DNA from: CAYFYS01 sp965202905
GTDB taxonomy: Bacteria > Pseudomonadota > Alphaproteobacteria > MPNO01
Direction: 5' to 3'
NCBI GenBank assembly: GCA_965202905.1
Contig: OZ241868.1
Location: 1,302,001 to 1,366,000, forward strand
Length of the DNA stretch: 64,000 bases
Shown here: one piece after another, positions 1-8,831 of the stretch
How positions within the stretch are numbered: the first letter of the stretch is position 1
How the letters are laid out: every line of letters begins with the position of its first letter
Made by a program: the position numbers and the translations under genes
Notes under the pieces: generated by a model
Told to the model about the DNA's origin: nothing
What the model saw: the letters and a program-made list of their open reading frames with translations, nothing else
Databases searched by the model: none

Positions 1-523
1 GATTTCCCTGGCGCGCTCGGACCGGGTGCAGGCGGTGATGATGCCGGTGCTCGACATCATGCAAACGATGCCGATTTTCGTCTATCTGATCCCGGTGGTG
101 ATGCTGTTCGGCCTCGGCAAGGTGCCGGGTCTGATCGCGGTGGTGGTCTATGCGGTGCCGCCGGTCATCCGACTTACCAATCTCGGCATTCGGCTCGTGG
201 ACAAGGAGGTCCTGGAGGCGGCGGACGCGTTCGGAGCCAACGGTTGGCGGCGGCTCTTCGGCGTGCAGTTGCCGCTCGCGCTTCCCAACATCATGGCCGG
301 CGTCAACCAGACCATCATGATGGCGCTTTCCATGGTGGTGATCGCATCGATGATCGGTGTGAAAGGGCTCGGTCAACCCGTTCTTCAGGCGGTCACCAAT
401 CAGTATTTCGCGATCGGCCTGTTCAACGGCGCCGCCGTCGTCGGCCTGGCGATCGTGTTCGATCGGATCACGCAAGGCTACGGCCGGCGCGTGCAGGAAC
501 AACGGCACGGCAAACATAGATGA
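1..523 (+). CDS. proW: Glycine betaine/proline-type ABC transporter permease, 3' part
   Basis: The gene enters from the left edge; the frame is open from base 2 and 174 codons are visible. It is the inner-membrane permease of an osmoprotectant importer of the ProVWX type. The visible part holds hydrophobic membrane segments and the permease EAA-type loop (EAADAFGANGWRRL at about 195-260 bp), which docks on the ATPase. It then ends in a short basic tail. The stop overlaps the start of proV by four bases (ATGA), so the two are translationally coupled. The substrate (betaine, proline, choline or another quaternary amine) cannot be told from the permease. Family assignment is firm from sequence and from the adjacent ProV; the N-terminus is missing only because the window starts here. 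Confidence 0.9.
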   Translation, partial: ISLARSDRVQAVMMPVLDIMQTMPIFVYLIPVVMLFGLGKVPGLIAVVVYAVPPVIRLTNLGIRLVDKEVLEAADAFGANGWRRLFGVQLPLALPNIMAGVNQTIMMALSMVVIASMIGVKGLGQPVLQAVTNQYFAIGLFNGAAVVGLAIVFDRITQGYGRRVQEQRHGKHR

Positions 524-1572
524 CAGAGAACGGCGCCGGCATTCGGATCGGCGGCTTGTACAAGGTTTTCGGTGCGGGCGCGGCTGCGGTGATGCCGCTG
601 GTGCATGGGGGCGTCTCCAAGCAGGAGCTCCTGGAGGACCACGGCCATGTACTGGGCTTGCGCGACATCAATATAAGCATCGCGCCCCATACCACCCAGG
701 TGATCATGGGGCTGAGCGGATCGGGCAAATCCACCGTCGTCCGCCATATCAACCGGTTGATCGACCCTACCGAGGGCGAGGTACGGATCGACGGCGAGGA
801 CGTACTCGCGCTCGACCGCGCGGCGCTTCAACATCTCCGCCTGTACAAGATCAGCATGGTGTTTCAACGCTTCGCCCTGTTTCCCCATCGGACGGTGCTG
901 GACAATGTGGGCTACGGCTTGGCGATGCAGGCCATCGATCGCGCGACGCGCACCGAACGCGCCCAGTACTGGGTGGAACGGGTCGGCCTTTCGGGCTACG
1001 AGGCCTCCTATCCGCATCATCTGTCGGGGGGTATGCAGCAGCGCGTCGGCCTCGCCCGCGCGCTCGCAACCAATGCCGATATCCTGCTGATGGACGAAGC
1101 GTTCAGCGCGCTGGATCCGCTGATCCGCTCCGACATGCAGCAACTGCTGCTCGAGTTACAGCGGGAATTGCGCAAGACCATCGTGTTCGTCACCCACGAT
1201 CTCGAGGAAGCCATCACCATCGGCGACCGCATCGCCATCCTGCGCGATGGCGAAATCGTTCAGAACGGCGATTCCCAGGAGATCGTTCTGCACCCGGCGG
1301 ACGACTACATCGCGGATTTCACCAAGAGCATAAACCGGGGCCGGGTAATCCGCGTCGCTTCGATCATGGAACCCGCCGAACCCGGAGCGAACGGGCCGTG
1401 CTGCTCTTCCGACATGCTGTTGGAAGATGCGCTGCCCGTGGTGACGGCGGCGCCCGAGCAGAAGGCCCAGGTGTTGGACGAAGACGGTAAACCCGTCGGC
1501 GCGATCTCGTCCGGTCTGCTGGTAGACGCTCTCACCGGCGGCAAGGACACTTTAGCCGCTGACTCTCAGTGA
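520..1572 (+). CDS. proV: Glycine betaine/proline ABC transporter ATP-binding protein
   Basis: This is the cytoplasmic ATPase that drives the ProW permease. In its 350 residues one sees a ProV-type N-terminal extension, Walker A GLSGSGKST (residues 64-72), the ABC signature LSGGMQQR, Walker B with ILLMDEAFSALDP and the H-loop VTHD. The last ~100 residues correspond to the region that forms CBS-like regulatory modules in ProV/OpuA proteins. It is shorter than E. coli ProV (400 aa), so only a partial CBS module may be present. The start is fixed by the ATGA overlap with proW. No substrate-binding protein gene follows; a converging gene lies 118 bp downstream, so ProX, if present, lies left of the window or elsewhere. 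Confidence 0.93.
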   Translation: MTENGAGIRIGGLYKVFGAGAAAVMPLVHGGVSKQELLEDHGHVLGLRDINISIAPHTTQVIMGLSGSGKSTVVRHINRLIDPTEGEVRIDGEDVLALDRAALQHLRLYKISMVFQRFALFPHRTVLDNVGYGLAMQAIDRATRTERAQYWVERVGLSGYEASYPHHLSGGMQQRVGLARALATNADILLMDEAFSALDPLIRSDMQQLLLELQRELRKTIVFVTHDLEEAITIGDRIAILRDGEIVQNGDSQEIVLHPADDYIADFTKSINRGRVIRVASIMEPAEPGANGPCCSSDMLLEDALPVVTAAPEQKAQVLDEDGKPVGAISSGLLVDALTGGKDTLAADSQ

Positions 1573-1690
1573 ATACCGGGGGAGCGTTCAAGGCAGGGCC
1601 GTCGTTCTTCCTGGCGCCGCGTTTTGGCTTTCGCCGTGCGCCGATACCGCCGGAGACGCCTGAAGCCCGGTAAACCGCCAGGACCGGCGA

Positions 1691-3256
1691 TCAGGGATTG
1701 ATCTCGATCCACATCTCGCGCAACGCATCGCGCCGGATCTTGCCGCGGTCGGATTTCGGCAAGGCATCGACCAGGAAGACCGCCTTGGGCTGCTTGAAGG
1801 CCGGCAGGCTTGCGCCGCAATGGTCCTGGACCGAGGCGAGCGTGACCTCGCGCGCGGGCTTGGGGACAACGAAGCACACCACCTCCTCGCCATAGATTGC
1901 ATCCGGGACGCCGACGGCCGCCGCCTCGGCGATGTCGTCATGGCGCATCAGGATGTGGTCGATCTCCAGCGGCGCGATATTGACGCCGCCGCGGATGATC
2001 AAATCCTTGGTCCGCCCGGTGACGCGGACGAAGCCCTGCTCGTCCATGACCGCCAGGTCACCGGTCCGGATGCGCGCATCGGTCAGATCCTCCCATTCCC
2101 CCTCCGGCGAGATGGTCGCGATGCAGGTCTGCGGCCCGCCCACCGTGACTTCGCCCTCGGCGCCGGGCGGGCAAGGATCGCCGTTGCCGTCGACGATGAG
2201 GAGCTCCTGATGCCTGGCCGGCGGGCCGACCGTACCCATCGCGCGGCGGTAATGGCGGTTGCCGCAGATCCAGCCCGCCTCGGACATGCCGTAGAGCTGC
2301 AACAGGGTGACGCCGTACATCTGCTCGAATTTACGCCACTGATCGGGGCTGAGCGGCGCGGTAGAGCACGTCATCATCCGCAAGGTCGGCACGTCCCGGG
2401 CGGTGACGCCCGTCGGCTCGTTGAGCAGCATGTTCACCACCGTCGGCACGCCGGCGGCAAACGTGATCCCGTGATCCCGGATCCAGTCGAAGAACCGCCC
2501 GTGCGAGAACCGGCGCGCGATATGCATGCCGAGCCCGGTCTGCAGCCAGGGCATCAGGCTCAGGATCTGGGCCGAGTTCCAGCCGAAGGAGCGGTATTCG
2601 AGCGTCCGGTCCTCGGCGGTCAGCCCCAGCATGTCGAGCGTCGACAGCCCGCTCAGCCAGTAGGACAGGTGGTTGAAGACCACGCATTTGGGCTTCGCCG
2701 TCGTTCCCGAGGTGCAGAAGATCGCCGCGATGTCGTCCCGGCCGTAGCCGTCCCCGGCGACCGGCGCCGCATCGATCGAACGGAGCCGCTGGAAGAGCTC
2801 GTCCGCATCGCCGGTCCCGGCGCCCCAACGGGCGAAGCGGTGGCCTTCGACGGCGAGTCCGGCGGTGAGCGCCGGCCCATCGAGCTCCTCGTTCCACAGA
2901 ACCAGCCGGGGTCCGATGCTGCCGAGAATCTCGCTGACATAAGCCGCGTTCATCTCGACGTTCAGCGGGCAGACCACCGCCCCCAGACGCCAGACGCCCA
3001 TCCAGAGGATCAGCTTTTCCAGGCATTCCTCCGACAGCAGCGCGACCCGATCGCCCGGCCCGACACCGCGACCGGCGAGGAAACGCGCGACGCGGTTCGC
3101 CTCGTCGCGCAGCCGGCGGTAGTCGATCGCCCGGCCCTGGTCGAGATCGAAGATCGCGGTCTTGTCCGGCTGGCGTTCGGTATACCGGTCGAGCAGCACG
3201 GCCACCGGCTCGAACGGCAGAGCGAGGTCGTGCTCCCCGGTCCCGCGCACCGTCAT
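1691..3256 (-). CDS. AMP-dependent acyl-CoA synthetase/ligase
   Basis: The enzyme activates a carboxylic acid through an acyl-adenylate and transfers it to CoA. Motifs of the ANL family are intact: the phosphate-binding loop TSGTTAKPK near residue 180, the A5 motif YGMSEAG, the hinge and GRTKDLIIRGG, and the A10 lysine in PKSDRGKIRR near the C-terminus. The length (521 aa) is normal. The frame extends upstream to a TTG at 3283, but the ATG at 3256 has a GGAAGGA Shine-Dalgarno six bases upstream and is preferred. It lies 63 bp after psuG on the same strand and probably shares its transcript. The substrate is not deducible; medium-chain or aromatic acids would be typical. Confidence 0.88.
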   Translation of the reverse strand: MTVRGTGEHDLALPFEPVAVLLDRYTERQPDKTAIFDLDQGRAIDYRRLRDEANRVARFLAGRGVGPGDRVALLSEECLEKLILWMGVWRLGAVVCPLNVEMNAAYVSEILGSIGPRLVLWNEELDGPALTAGLAVEGHRFARWGAGTGDADELFQRLRSIDAAPVAGDGYGRDDIAAIFCTSGTTAKPKCVVFNHLSYWLSGLSTLDMLGLTAEDRTLEYRSFGWNSAQILSLMPWLQTGLGMHIARRFSHGRFFDWIRDHGITFAAGVPTVVNMLLNEPTGVTARDVPTLRMMTCSTAPLSPDQWRKFEQMYGVTLLQLYGMSEAGWICGNRHYRRAMGTVGPPARHQELLIVDGNGDPCPPGAEGEVTVGGPQTCIATISPEGEWEDLTDARIRTGDLAVMDEQGFVRVTGRTKDLIIRGGVNIAPLEIDHILMRHDDIAEAAAVGVPDAIYGEEVVCFVVPKPAREVTLASVQDHCGASLPAFKQPKAVFLVDALPKSDRGKIRRDALREMWIEINP

Positions 3257-3319
3257 CGACATTCCTTCCGTCGCTTCGGTCAAAATCCGCGGCGATTGTT
3301 TTGTCGCCCCGGCGGCGCG

Positions 3320-4231
3320 TCAAGCCGCGGACAAGGCGACAGCGACTTCTCCGGCCAGCGCGGCGTTGTTTTCCAGCAGCGCGGCGTTGGCCTTCAACGA
3401 CTCCCCGCCGGTCATCTCCGCCAGCCGGTCGAGCAGGAAGGGCGTGAGCGCCTTGCCGGCGACCCCGGCGCGCGCGGCGTCGCCGAGCGCCGCCTCGATC
3501 GCGGCCTCGAGCCGGTCCCCGGCGAGCGCGTACTCAGGCGGGATGGGGTTGGCGATGACGATGCCGCTGTCCAGCCGAAGTTCCCGCTGGGCGGCGATCA
3601 GCCGCGCCAGCGCGTCGGCATCCTCGAGCCGGTACGGCACCGCGACGCCGCTGTCGCGGACGTAGAACGCCGGCAGGACGTCGGTCCTGAAGCCGACGAC
3701 CGGCACGCCCTTGGTCTCGAGGTATTCCATGGTGCGCGGCAGATCGAGGATGGCCTTGGCGCCGGCACAGACCACCGCCAGCCGGGTGCGGCCGAGCTCC
3801 TCGAGGTCGGCGGAGACGTCGAGCGTCTGCTCGGCGCCGCGATGGACGCCGCCGATGCCGCCGGTGGCGAACACCGCCAATCCGGCGCGTGCGGCGCAGA
3901 TCATCGTCGCGGCGACGGTGGTTGCGCCGTCGCGGCCGGTCGCCGCCGCCACGGCGAGATCACGGCGGCTGACCTTCATGACATCCGCGCCGGTGGCCAG
4001 TCTCTCGACCTCGCGCCGGCCGAGCCCGACGGTGATCGCCCCGTCGATCAGCCCGATGAAGGCGGGCAGCGCGCCCGCCTTGCGCACGGCCGTCTCGAGC
4101 GCCCGCGCGACATCCAGGTTCGCGGGCTGCGGGAAGCCGTGGGCGATCGCCGTCGTCTCGAGCGCGACCGCCGGCGCGCCGGCGGCGATTGCCTCCTCGA
4201 GGGCCGGCGCTATCGAGAACAAGCCGTTCAT
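3320..4231 (-). CDS. psuG: Pseudouridine-5'-phosphate glycosidase
   Basis: PsuG cleaves the C-C glycosidic bond of pseudouridine 5'-phosphate to uracil and ribose 5-phosphate. The 303-residue protein is full length. Near the N-terminus it has the family signature around ALETTAIAHGFPQP, then VGLGRREVERLA and VMKVSRRD, which includes the catalytic lysine, and the loop FATGGIGGVHRGAEQTLD. Its usual partner, the pseudouridine kinase PsuK, is not next to it. The neighbours are an acyl-CoA ligase downstream and a molybdopterin oxidoreductase subunit upstream on the same strand. The ATG at 4231 is the natural start. Function is well supported by sequence. Confidence 0.93.
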   Translation of the reverse strand: MNGLFSIAPALEEAIAAGAPAVALETTAIAHGFPQPANLDVARALETAVRKAGALPAFIGLIDGAITVGLGRREVERLATGADVMKVSRRDLAVAAATGRDGATTVAATMICAARAGLAVFATGGIGGVHRGAEQTLDVSADLEELGRTRLAVVCAGAKAILDLPRTMEYLETKGVPVVGFRTDVLPAFYVRDSGVAVPYRLEDADALARLIAAQRELRLDSGIVIANPIPPEYALAGDRLEAAIEAALGDAARAGVAGKALTPFLLDRLAEMTGGESLKANAALLENNAALAGEVAVALSAA

Positions 4232-4336
4232 CCGGTCAGCTTAGCCGACCGTCCGACCGGGCATCCAACCGCGAACCGCTTGGATGCCCGCGATTCACAC
4301 AACATCCTCGGTGCGAACCATGAATGCCGATTGAAC

Positions 4337-6658
4337 CTAAGCGGTTTGCGTTTCCTTGATCGCCTGCCAGACCGCGAGCGGCGTGGCCGGGATTTGCAGG
4401 GTTTCGACACCGAGCGGGCGCAGCGCGTCGAGCACCGCGTGGGTGACTGCGGGCACCGCGGCGACGGTGCCGGACTCGCCCGCCCCCTTGACCCCGAGCG
4501 GGTTGGACGTGCTTGCCACCTCGATGTGGTCAAGTATGAACGACGGCATGTCATCCGCCCGCGGCATGCAATAGTCCAGGAAAGAGCCCGACAGGATCTG
4601 GCCGCTGTCGGCATCGTAGACCGCGTTCTCGCACAGCGCCTGACCGATTCCCTGGGCCAGCCCGCCCTGAATCTGACCCTCGAACAGAAGCGGGTTGATG
4701 ATGATCCCCGAATCGTCGACCGCCGAATAGCGCACCAGATCGACTTGGCCGGTCTCGGGGTCGACCTCGATCTCGCAGATATGACAGCCATTGGGGAAAA
4801 TGACGTTGGGCGGCGAGAACGCGCCGGTCGCCTCGAGCCCGATGCCGAACTCCGCCGGCCAGCCCATCGGCATGAACGAGGCCTGCGCGACCTGGACGAT
4901 CGGAATCGACTTGTCGGTCCCGGCGACGGTGAAGGCGCCCTCGGCAAACTCGATGTCGGCGGCGGCTGCCTCGAGCAGGTGGGCGGCCATCGCCTTGCCC
5001 TTCTCGACGATCTGATCGGCGGCGCTCTTGAGCGCGGAGCCGCCGATGGCCGCCGAGCGCGAGCCGTAGGTGCCCCGGCCATAGGCGACCGCGTCGCTGT
5101 CGCCCTGGACAAGGCGGATGTTCTCGAACGGAACGCCCAGCCAGTCCGAGACCATTTGGGCGTACATGGTCGCGTGGCCCTGGCCGTGGCTGTGGGTGCC
5201 GGCGGCCACGGTCACCCCGCCCGCCGGATCGAAGTAGATCTGCATGCGCTCGTTGAGGACCGCGCCCGATTCGATGAAGAACGTCGCGCCAAGCCCGCGC
5301 AGCTTGCCGGCCGACTCCGACTCCGCCTTCCGCGCGGCGAAGCCGGCGAGGTCGGCGAGGTCGGCCGCGGCATCGGTGACCCGGCCGAAGGCTCCGGTGT
5401 CGTAAACGTTGCCGACGGCGGTCCGGTAAGGCATCGCCTCCTCGGCGATGTAGTTGCGCCGGCGCAGCTCGAGCGGGTCGATGGCGAGCTCGGCGGCCGC
5501 CGCATCGACCAGCCGCTCGATGACGTAGCTCGCCTCCGGCCGTCCGGCGCCGCGATAGGGCGCGAGCCCGGTGGTGTTGGTGAACACCGCGTTGACCACC
5601 ACATGGGCAGCCGGCAGGTCGTAGCTGCCGACATACATCGGCGCGCCGAAGCCGGCCGGGACGACGGCCGCCTCGCCGACATACGCGCCGACCGCGTGGT
5701 TGGTCCGCACCCTCAGGCCAAGAAACCGGCCGTCGCCATCGAGCGCGAGCTCGGCCTCGCTTACCGCGTCGCGGGCGTGTGCATCGCTGACGATCCCCTC
5801 GCTGCGCTCGGAGGTCCAGCGCACCGGCCTTTGCAGCCGGCGCGAGGCGAGGATAACCATGATGTCCTCGCAGTAGGGCGAGTTCTTCATGCCGAACCCG
5901 CCGCCGACATCGGGGCTGATAACCCTGAAATGGCGCTCGGGCTTACCGACGATCACGGCATAGTGGCTGCGTTGGGCGTGCGGGGCCTGGGACTCGGTCC
6001 AGACCGTCCAGTGGTCGGTCGCCGCGCTATAGGAGGCGATGGTTGCGCGCGGCTCGATCGCGTTGCAGATCAGCCGGTTGTTGACCAGCCGCCGGCGCGT
6101 GATATGGGCCGCCTTGGCGAAGGCCGCCTCGGTCGCGGCCGCATCGCCCAGCTCCAGCGTGAACCAAGTGTTGCGGTCGACCTCGTCCCAGACCTGCGGC
6201 GCGTTCGGTGCGGTCGCGGCCTCGGTGACCGCGATGACCGGCAGGACCTCATAGTCGACCTCGATCAACTCGGCGGCGTCCTTGGCCTGTTCGAGGGTCT
6301 CGGCGACCACCAGCGCCACCGGATCGCCGACATGGCGAACCCGCTCGCGCGCCAGCACCGGGTGGACCGGGCTGTGCTTGGGCGGCGGCGCGCCATAGGC
6401 CATTGGCGGGATGAAATGCGGGATGCCGGCGACGCCGTCGGCGGCCACATCCGCGCCGGTCATCACCAGAACGACGCCGGGCGCCGCGGATGCGGCGGCC
6501 GTATCGACTCTCCCGACCCCGGCATGTGCATGAGGCGACCGCAGAATACAGGCGTGCGCCTGCCCCGGGAGCGTAAAGTCATCGACATAGCGTCCCTCGC
6601 CCCTGAGCAGTCGCGGATCCTCGACCCGCGGCACCGGCTGTCCCACTCCGAACTTCAC
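4337..6658 (-). CDS. Xanthine dehydrogenase-family molybdopterin-binding large subunit
   Basis: This is a 773-residue Mo-hydroxylase catalytic subunit (aldehyde oxidase/xanthine dehydrogenase superfamily). Visible motifs are the N-terminal RVEDPRLLRGEGRYVDD, VGGGFGMKN, YRGAGRPEASYVIERL, the molybdopterin-contact stretch GTHSHGQGHATMYAQM, GQALCENAVYD and the catalytic glutamate in VKGAGESG. The active-site loop reads YRGAGRPE rather than the YRCSFR-type loop of true CO dehydrogenases, so CO oxidation is unlikely. Translation starts at GTG 6658. The medium FAD subunit and the small 2Fe-2S subunit that normally form the complex are not adjacent, so they must be supplied from elsewhere or the gene is an orphan. 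The substrate is unknown. Confidence 0.9.
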   Translation of the reverse strand: MKFGVGQPVPRVEDPRLLRGEGRYVDDFTLPGQAHACILRSPHAHAGVGRVDTAAASAAPGVVLVMTGADVAADGVAGIPHFIPPMAYGAPPPKHSPVHPVLARERVRHVGDPVALVVAETLEQAKDAAELIEVDYEVLPVIAVTEAATAPNAPQVWDEVDRNTWFTLELGDAAATEAAFAKAAHITRRRLVNNRLICNAIEPRATIASYSAATDHWTVWTESQAPHAQRSHYAVIVGKPERHFRVISPDVGGGFGMKNSPYCEDIMVILASRRLQRPVRWTSERSEGIVSDAHARDAVSEAELALDGDGRFLGLRVRTNHAVGAYVGEAAVVPAGFGAPMYVGSYDLPAAHVVVNAVFTNTTGLAPYRGAGRPEASYVIERLVDAAAAELAIDPLELRRRNYIAEEAMPYRTAVGNVYDTGAFGRVTDAAADLADLAGFAARKAESESAGKLRGLGATFFIESGAVLNERMQIYFDPAGGVTVAAGTHSHGQGHATMYAQMVSDWLGVPFENIRLVQGDSDAVAYGRGTYGSRSAAIGGSALKSAADQIVEKGKAMAAHLLEAAAADIEFAEGAFTVAGTDKSIPIVQVAQASFMPMGWPAEFGIGLEATGAFSPPNVIFPNGCHICEIEVDPETGQVDLVRYSAVDDSGIIINPLLFEGQIQGGLAQGIGQALCENAVYDADSGQILSGSFLDYCMPRADDMPSFILDHIEVASTSNPLGVKGAGESGTVAAVPAVTHAVLDALRPLGVETLQIPATPLAVWQAIKETQTA

Positions 6659-6771
6659 GGCGGCGTCTCCCGAATGATTTGGCGAGTTCGCGGCAGTCTT
6701 GCGATCCGCGGGCCGCGAGTAAAGGTGTTTCCGGTGGACTCTCGCCCACCCGAGGCAATATTACCGCTGTC

Positions 6772-7593
6772 ATGGGCGGCACCGATTTCATCAAGATGCA
6801 CGGGCTCGGCAACGACTTCGTGATTATCGACGCGCGGCGGACGGCGCCCCGCCTGGCGCCCGAAGCGGTGCGCGCGCTTGCCGACCGGCGCCGCGGCATC
6901 GGATTCGACCAGCTCATCGTCATCGAGTCCCCGGCCGGGCCGAATGCCGATGCGCGGTTCACCATCTACAACGCCGACGGCGGGGAGGTAGACGCCTGCG
7001 GCAACGCAACCCGCTGCGTCGCCGGGCTGATGATGGTCGAGCTCGCGCGGGACTCGGTTTGCCTCCAGACCAAGGCCGGGCCGCTTTCCGCCCGCCGGGC
7101 CGGGCCGGGGCGCATCTGCGTCGACATGGGCGAGCCCTCCTTCGGCTGGCGCAGCATCCCGCTTGCCGAAGCGGCCGATACGACGGCTCTCGACCTCGCC
7201 GAAGGCGCGCTGAGCGCGCCGGTCGCGCTCAGCATGGGCAACCCCCATGCGGTCTTCTTCGTCGCCGACGCCGATTCCGTCGACCTCGCGACGTTGGGGC
7301 CGCGGCTCGAGCATCACCCGATCTTTCCCGAACGCGCGAATATCGGCGCCGCCACGGTGCTTGCGCGCGACCGCCTCCGGGTCCGCGTGTGGGAGCGCGG
7401 CGCCGGCCTCACCCAGGCCTGCGGCACCGGCGCGTGCGCGGCCGTGGTCGCGGCCGCGCGCCGCGGGCTTGCCGGGCGCCGCGCCGAGGTCGTTCTCGAT
7501 GGCGGCTCGCTGGGGATCGACTGGCGCGCGGACAACCATGTTCACATGACCGGGCCGTTCGCCGCGAGCTTCAAGGGACGCTTCCCCGCATGA
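6772..7593 (+). CDS. dapF: Diaminopimelate epimerase
   Basis: The enzyme converts LL- to meso-diaminopimelate for lysine and peptidoglycan synthesis in the cytoplasm. The 273-residue product has the start block KMHGLGNDFV and both catalytic cysteines, one in ACGNATRC and one in QACGTGACAA, the usual two-base racemase pair. The frame is open further upstream to 6679, but the ATG at 6772 lies just before the conserved N-terminus. It heads a tight operon: its TGA overlaps the ATG of mtaB (ATGA). The gene order dapF-mtaB-ftsY is familiar in alphaproteobacteria. It is divergent from the molybdo-enzyme gene at 6658. Confidence 0.96.
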   Translation: MGGTDFIKMHGLGNDFVIIDARRTAPRLAPEAVRALADRRRGIGFDQLIVIESPAGPNADARFTIYNADGGEVDACGNATRCVAGLMMVELARDSVCLQTKAGPLSARRAGPGRICVDMGEPSFGWRSIPLAEAADTTALDLAEGALSAPVALSMGNPHAVFFVADADSVDLATLGPRLEHHPIFPERANIGAATVLARDRLRVRVWERGAGLTQACGTGACAAVVAAARRGLAGRRAEVVLDGGSLGIDWRADNHVHMTGPFAASFKGRFPA

Positions 7594-8831
7594 GCGCGCC
7601 GGAGATCCTGACCTTCGGCTGCCGGCTCAACGCCTTCGAGTCCGAGGTGATCCGCCGCCGTGCCAGTGAGGCGGGCGCCCGCGATACGGTGATCGTCAAT
7701 ACCTGCGCGGTCACCGCCGAGGCGGAGCGCCAGGCGCGCCAGGCGATCCGCCGGGCGCGTCGGGCATTCCCCGGCCGCCGGATCATCGTCACCGGCTGCG
7801 CGGCCCAGCTCGATCCCGAACGCTATGCCGCCATGCCGGAGGTCGACCGCGTCATCGGCAATCGCGAGAAGCTGGCGGCGGCGAGCTACGCCGCCGGGTC
7901 GGGCACGGATGTCGGCGACGTCATGGCCGCACGCGAGGGCGCGCCGCATCCGATCGACGGACTCGAAGGCCGCGCGCGCGCCTTCGTCGAGATCCAGCAG
8001 GGCTGCGACCACCGCTGCACGTTCTGCGTCATCCCGTTCGCACGCGGGCCGAACCGCTCGCTGCCGGCCGACTCGGTGATCGCCCAGATCCGCATCCTGG
8101 TCGAGAACGGCTATCGCGAAGTGGTGCTGACCGGCGTCGACATCACCGACTACGGCGACGACGCGGCCGGTGGACGGGGGCTGGGCGCGCTGGTCCGCGC
8201 GATCCTGCGGCAGGCGCCCGCGCTGCCCCGGCTGCGGCTGTCCTCGCTCGACCCGGCGGAGGTCGACGACGAGCTGATGGCGACGATCGGCGCCGAGGCA
8301 CGGCTGATGCCGCATTTCCACCTCAGCGCCCAGTCCGGGTCCGACCTGATCCTGAAGCGCATGGCGCGGCGGCATTCGCGCGGCGACATTCTCGCCTTCT
8401 GCGATGCCGTTGGCAAAATCCGTCCCGATGCGGTTTTCGGCGCCGATCTGATCGCCGGCTTCCCGACCGAGACCGAAGCGATGTTCGCCGACTCACTGTC
8501 GCTGGTCGAGCAGGCCGGCCTGACCTATCTGCACGTCTTCCCGTTCTCGGCGCGGCCCGGAACGCCGGCGGCCCGGATGCCACAGGTCGCGGGCGCAGCG
8601 CGCAAGGATCGCGCCGCGGCGCTGCGCGCGGCGGGCGCGGTCCGGCTGGAGGCGCTGCTCGCAAGTCGCGTCGGGGCAACGGAGCGCGTGCTGGTGGAAT
8701 CCGACCGGCTCGGCCGGACCGAGCAGTTCGCCAGGCTGCGGCTCGACCGCGCAAGGGCGCCGGGCGAGATCGTTGCCGCGGTGGTCACCGGCCATGTCGG
8801 CGGCGCGCTCGACGGCCGGCTCTGTTCATGA
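7590..8831 (+). CDS. mtaB: tRNA N6-threonylcarbamoyladenosine(37) methylthiotransferase
   Basis: MtaB is a radical-SAM methylthiotransferase that converts t6A37 to ms2t6A37 in tRNAs reading ANN codons. The 413-residue protein shows the UPF0004 N-terminal domain with cluster cysteines in GCRLNAFES, NTCAVT and TGCAAQ. It has the radical-SAM cysteine set in GCDHRCTFCVIPFARG near residue 140, and a C-terminal TRAM-like segment. The longer open frame from 7059 is antisense-like noise over dapF; the start is set by the four-base overlap with dapF. Its own stop overlaps the ftsY start. Confidence 0.94.
   Translation: MSAPEILTFGCRLNAFESEVIRRRASEAGARDTVIVNTCAVTAEAERQARQAIRRARRAFPGRRIIVTGCAAQLDPERYAAMPEVDRVIGNREKLAAASYAAGSGTDVGDVMAAREGAPHPIDGLEGRARAFVEIQQGCDHRCTFCVIPFARGPNRSLPADSVIAQIRILVENGYREVVLTGVDITDYGDDAAGGRGLGALVRAILRQAPALPRLRLSSLDPAEVDDELMATIGAEARLMPHFHLSAQSGSDLILKRMARRHSRGDILAFCDAVGKIRPDAVFGADLIAGFPTETEAMFADSLSLVEQAGLTYLHVFPFSARPGTPAARMPQVAGAARKDRAAALRAAGAVRLEALLASRVGATERVLVESDRLGRTEQFARLRLDRARAPGEIVAAVVTGHVGGALDGRLCS

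Noticed and set aside
4337..6658. Aerobic CO dehydrogenase large subunit (coxL)
   Set aside because: The active-site loop is YRGAGRPE rather than the YRCSFR-type loop of form I CoxL, and coxM/coxS are absent.
1820..6823. A 1667-codon open frame on the plus strand across the ligase, psuG and molybdo-enzyme genes
   Set aside because: It is antisense to three well-supported minus-strand genes, has low-complexity Arg/Asp/Gly/Ala composition and no domain; typical mirror frame of GC-rich coding DNA.
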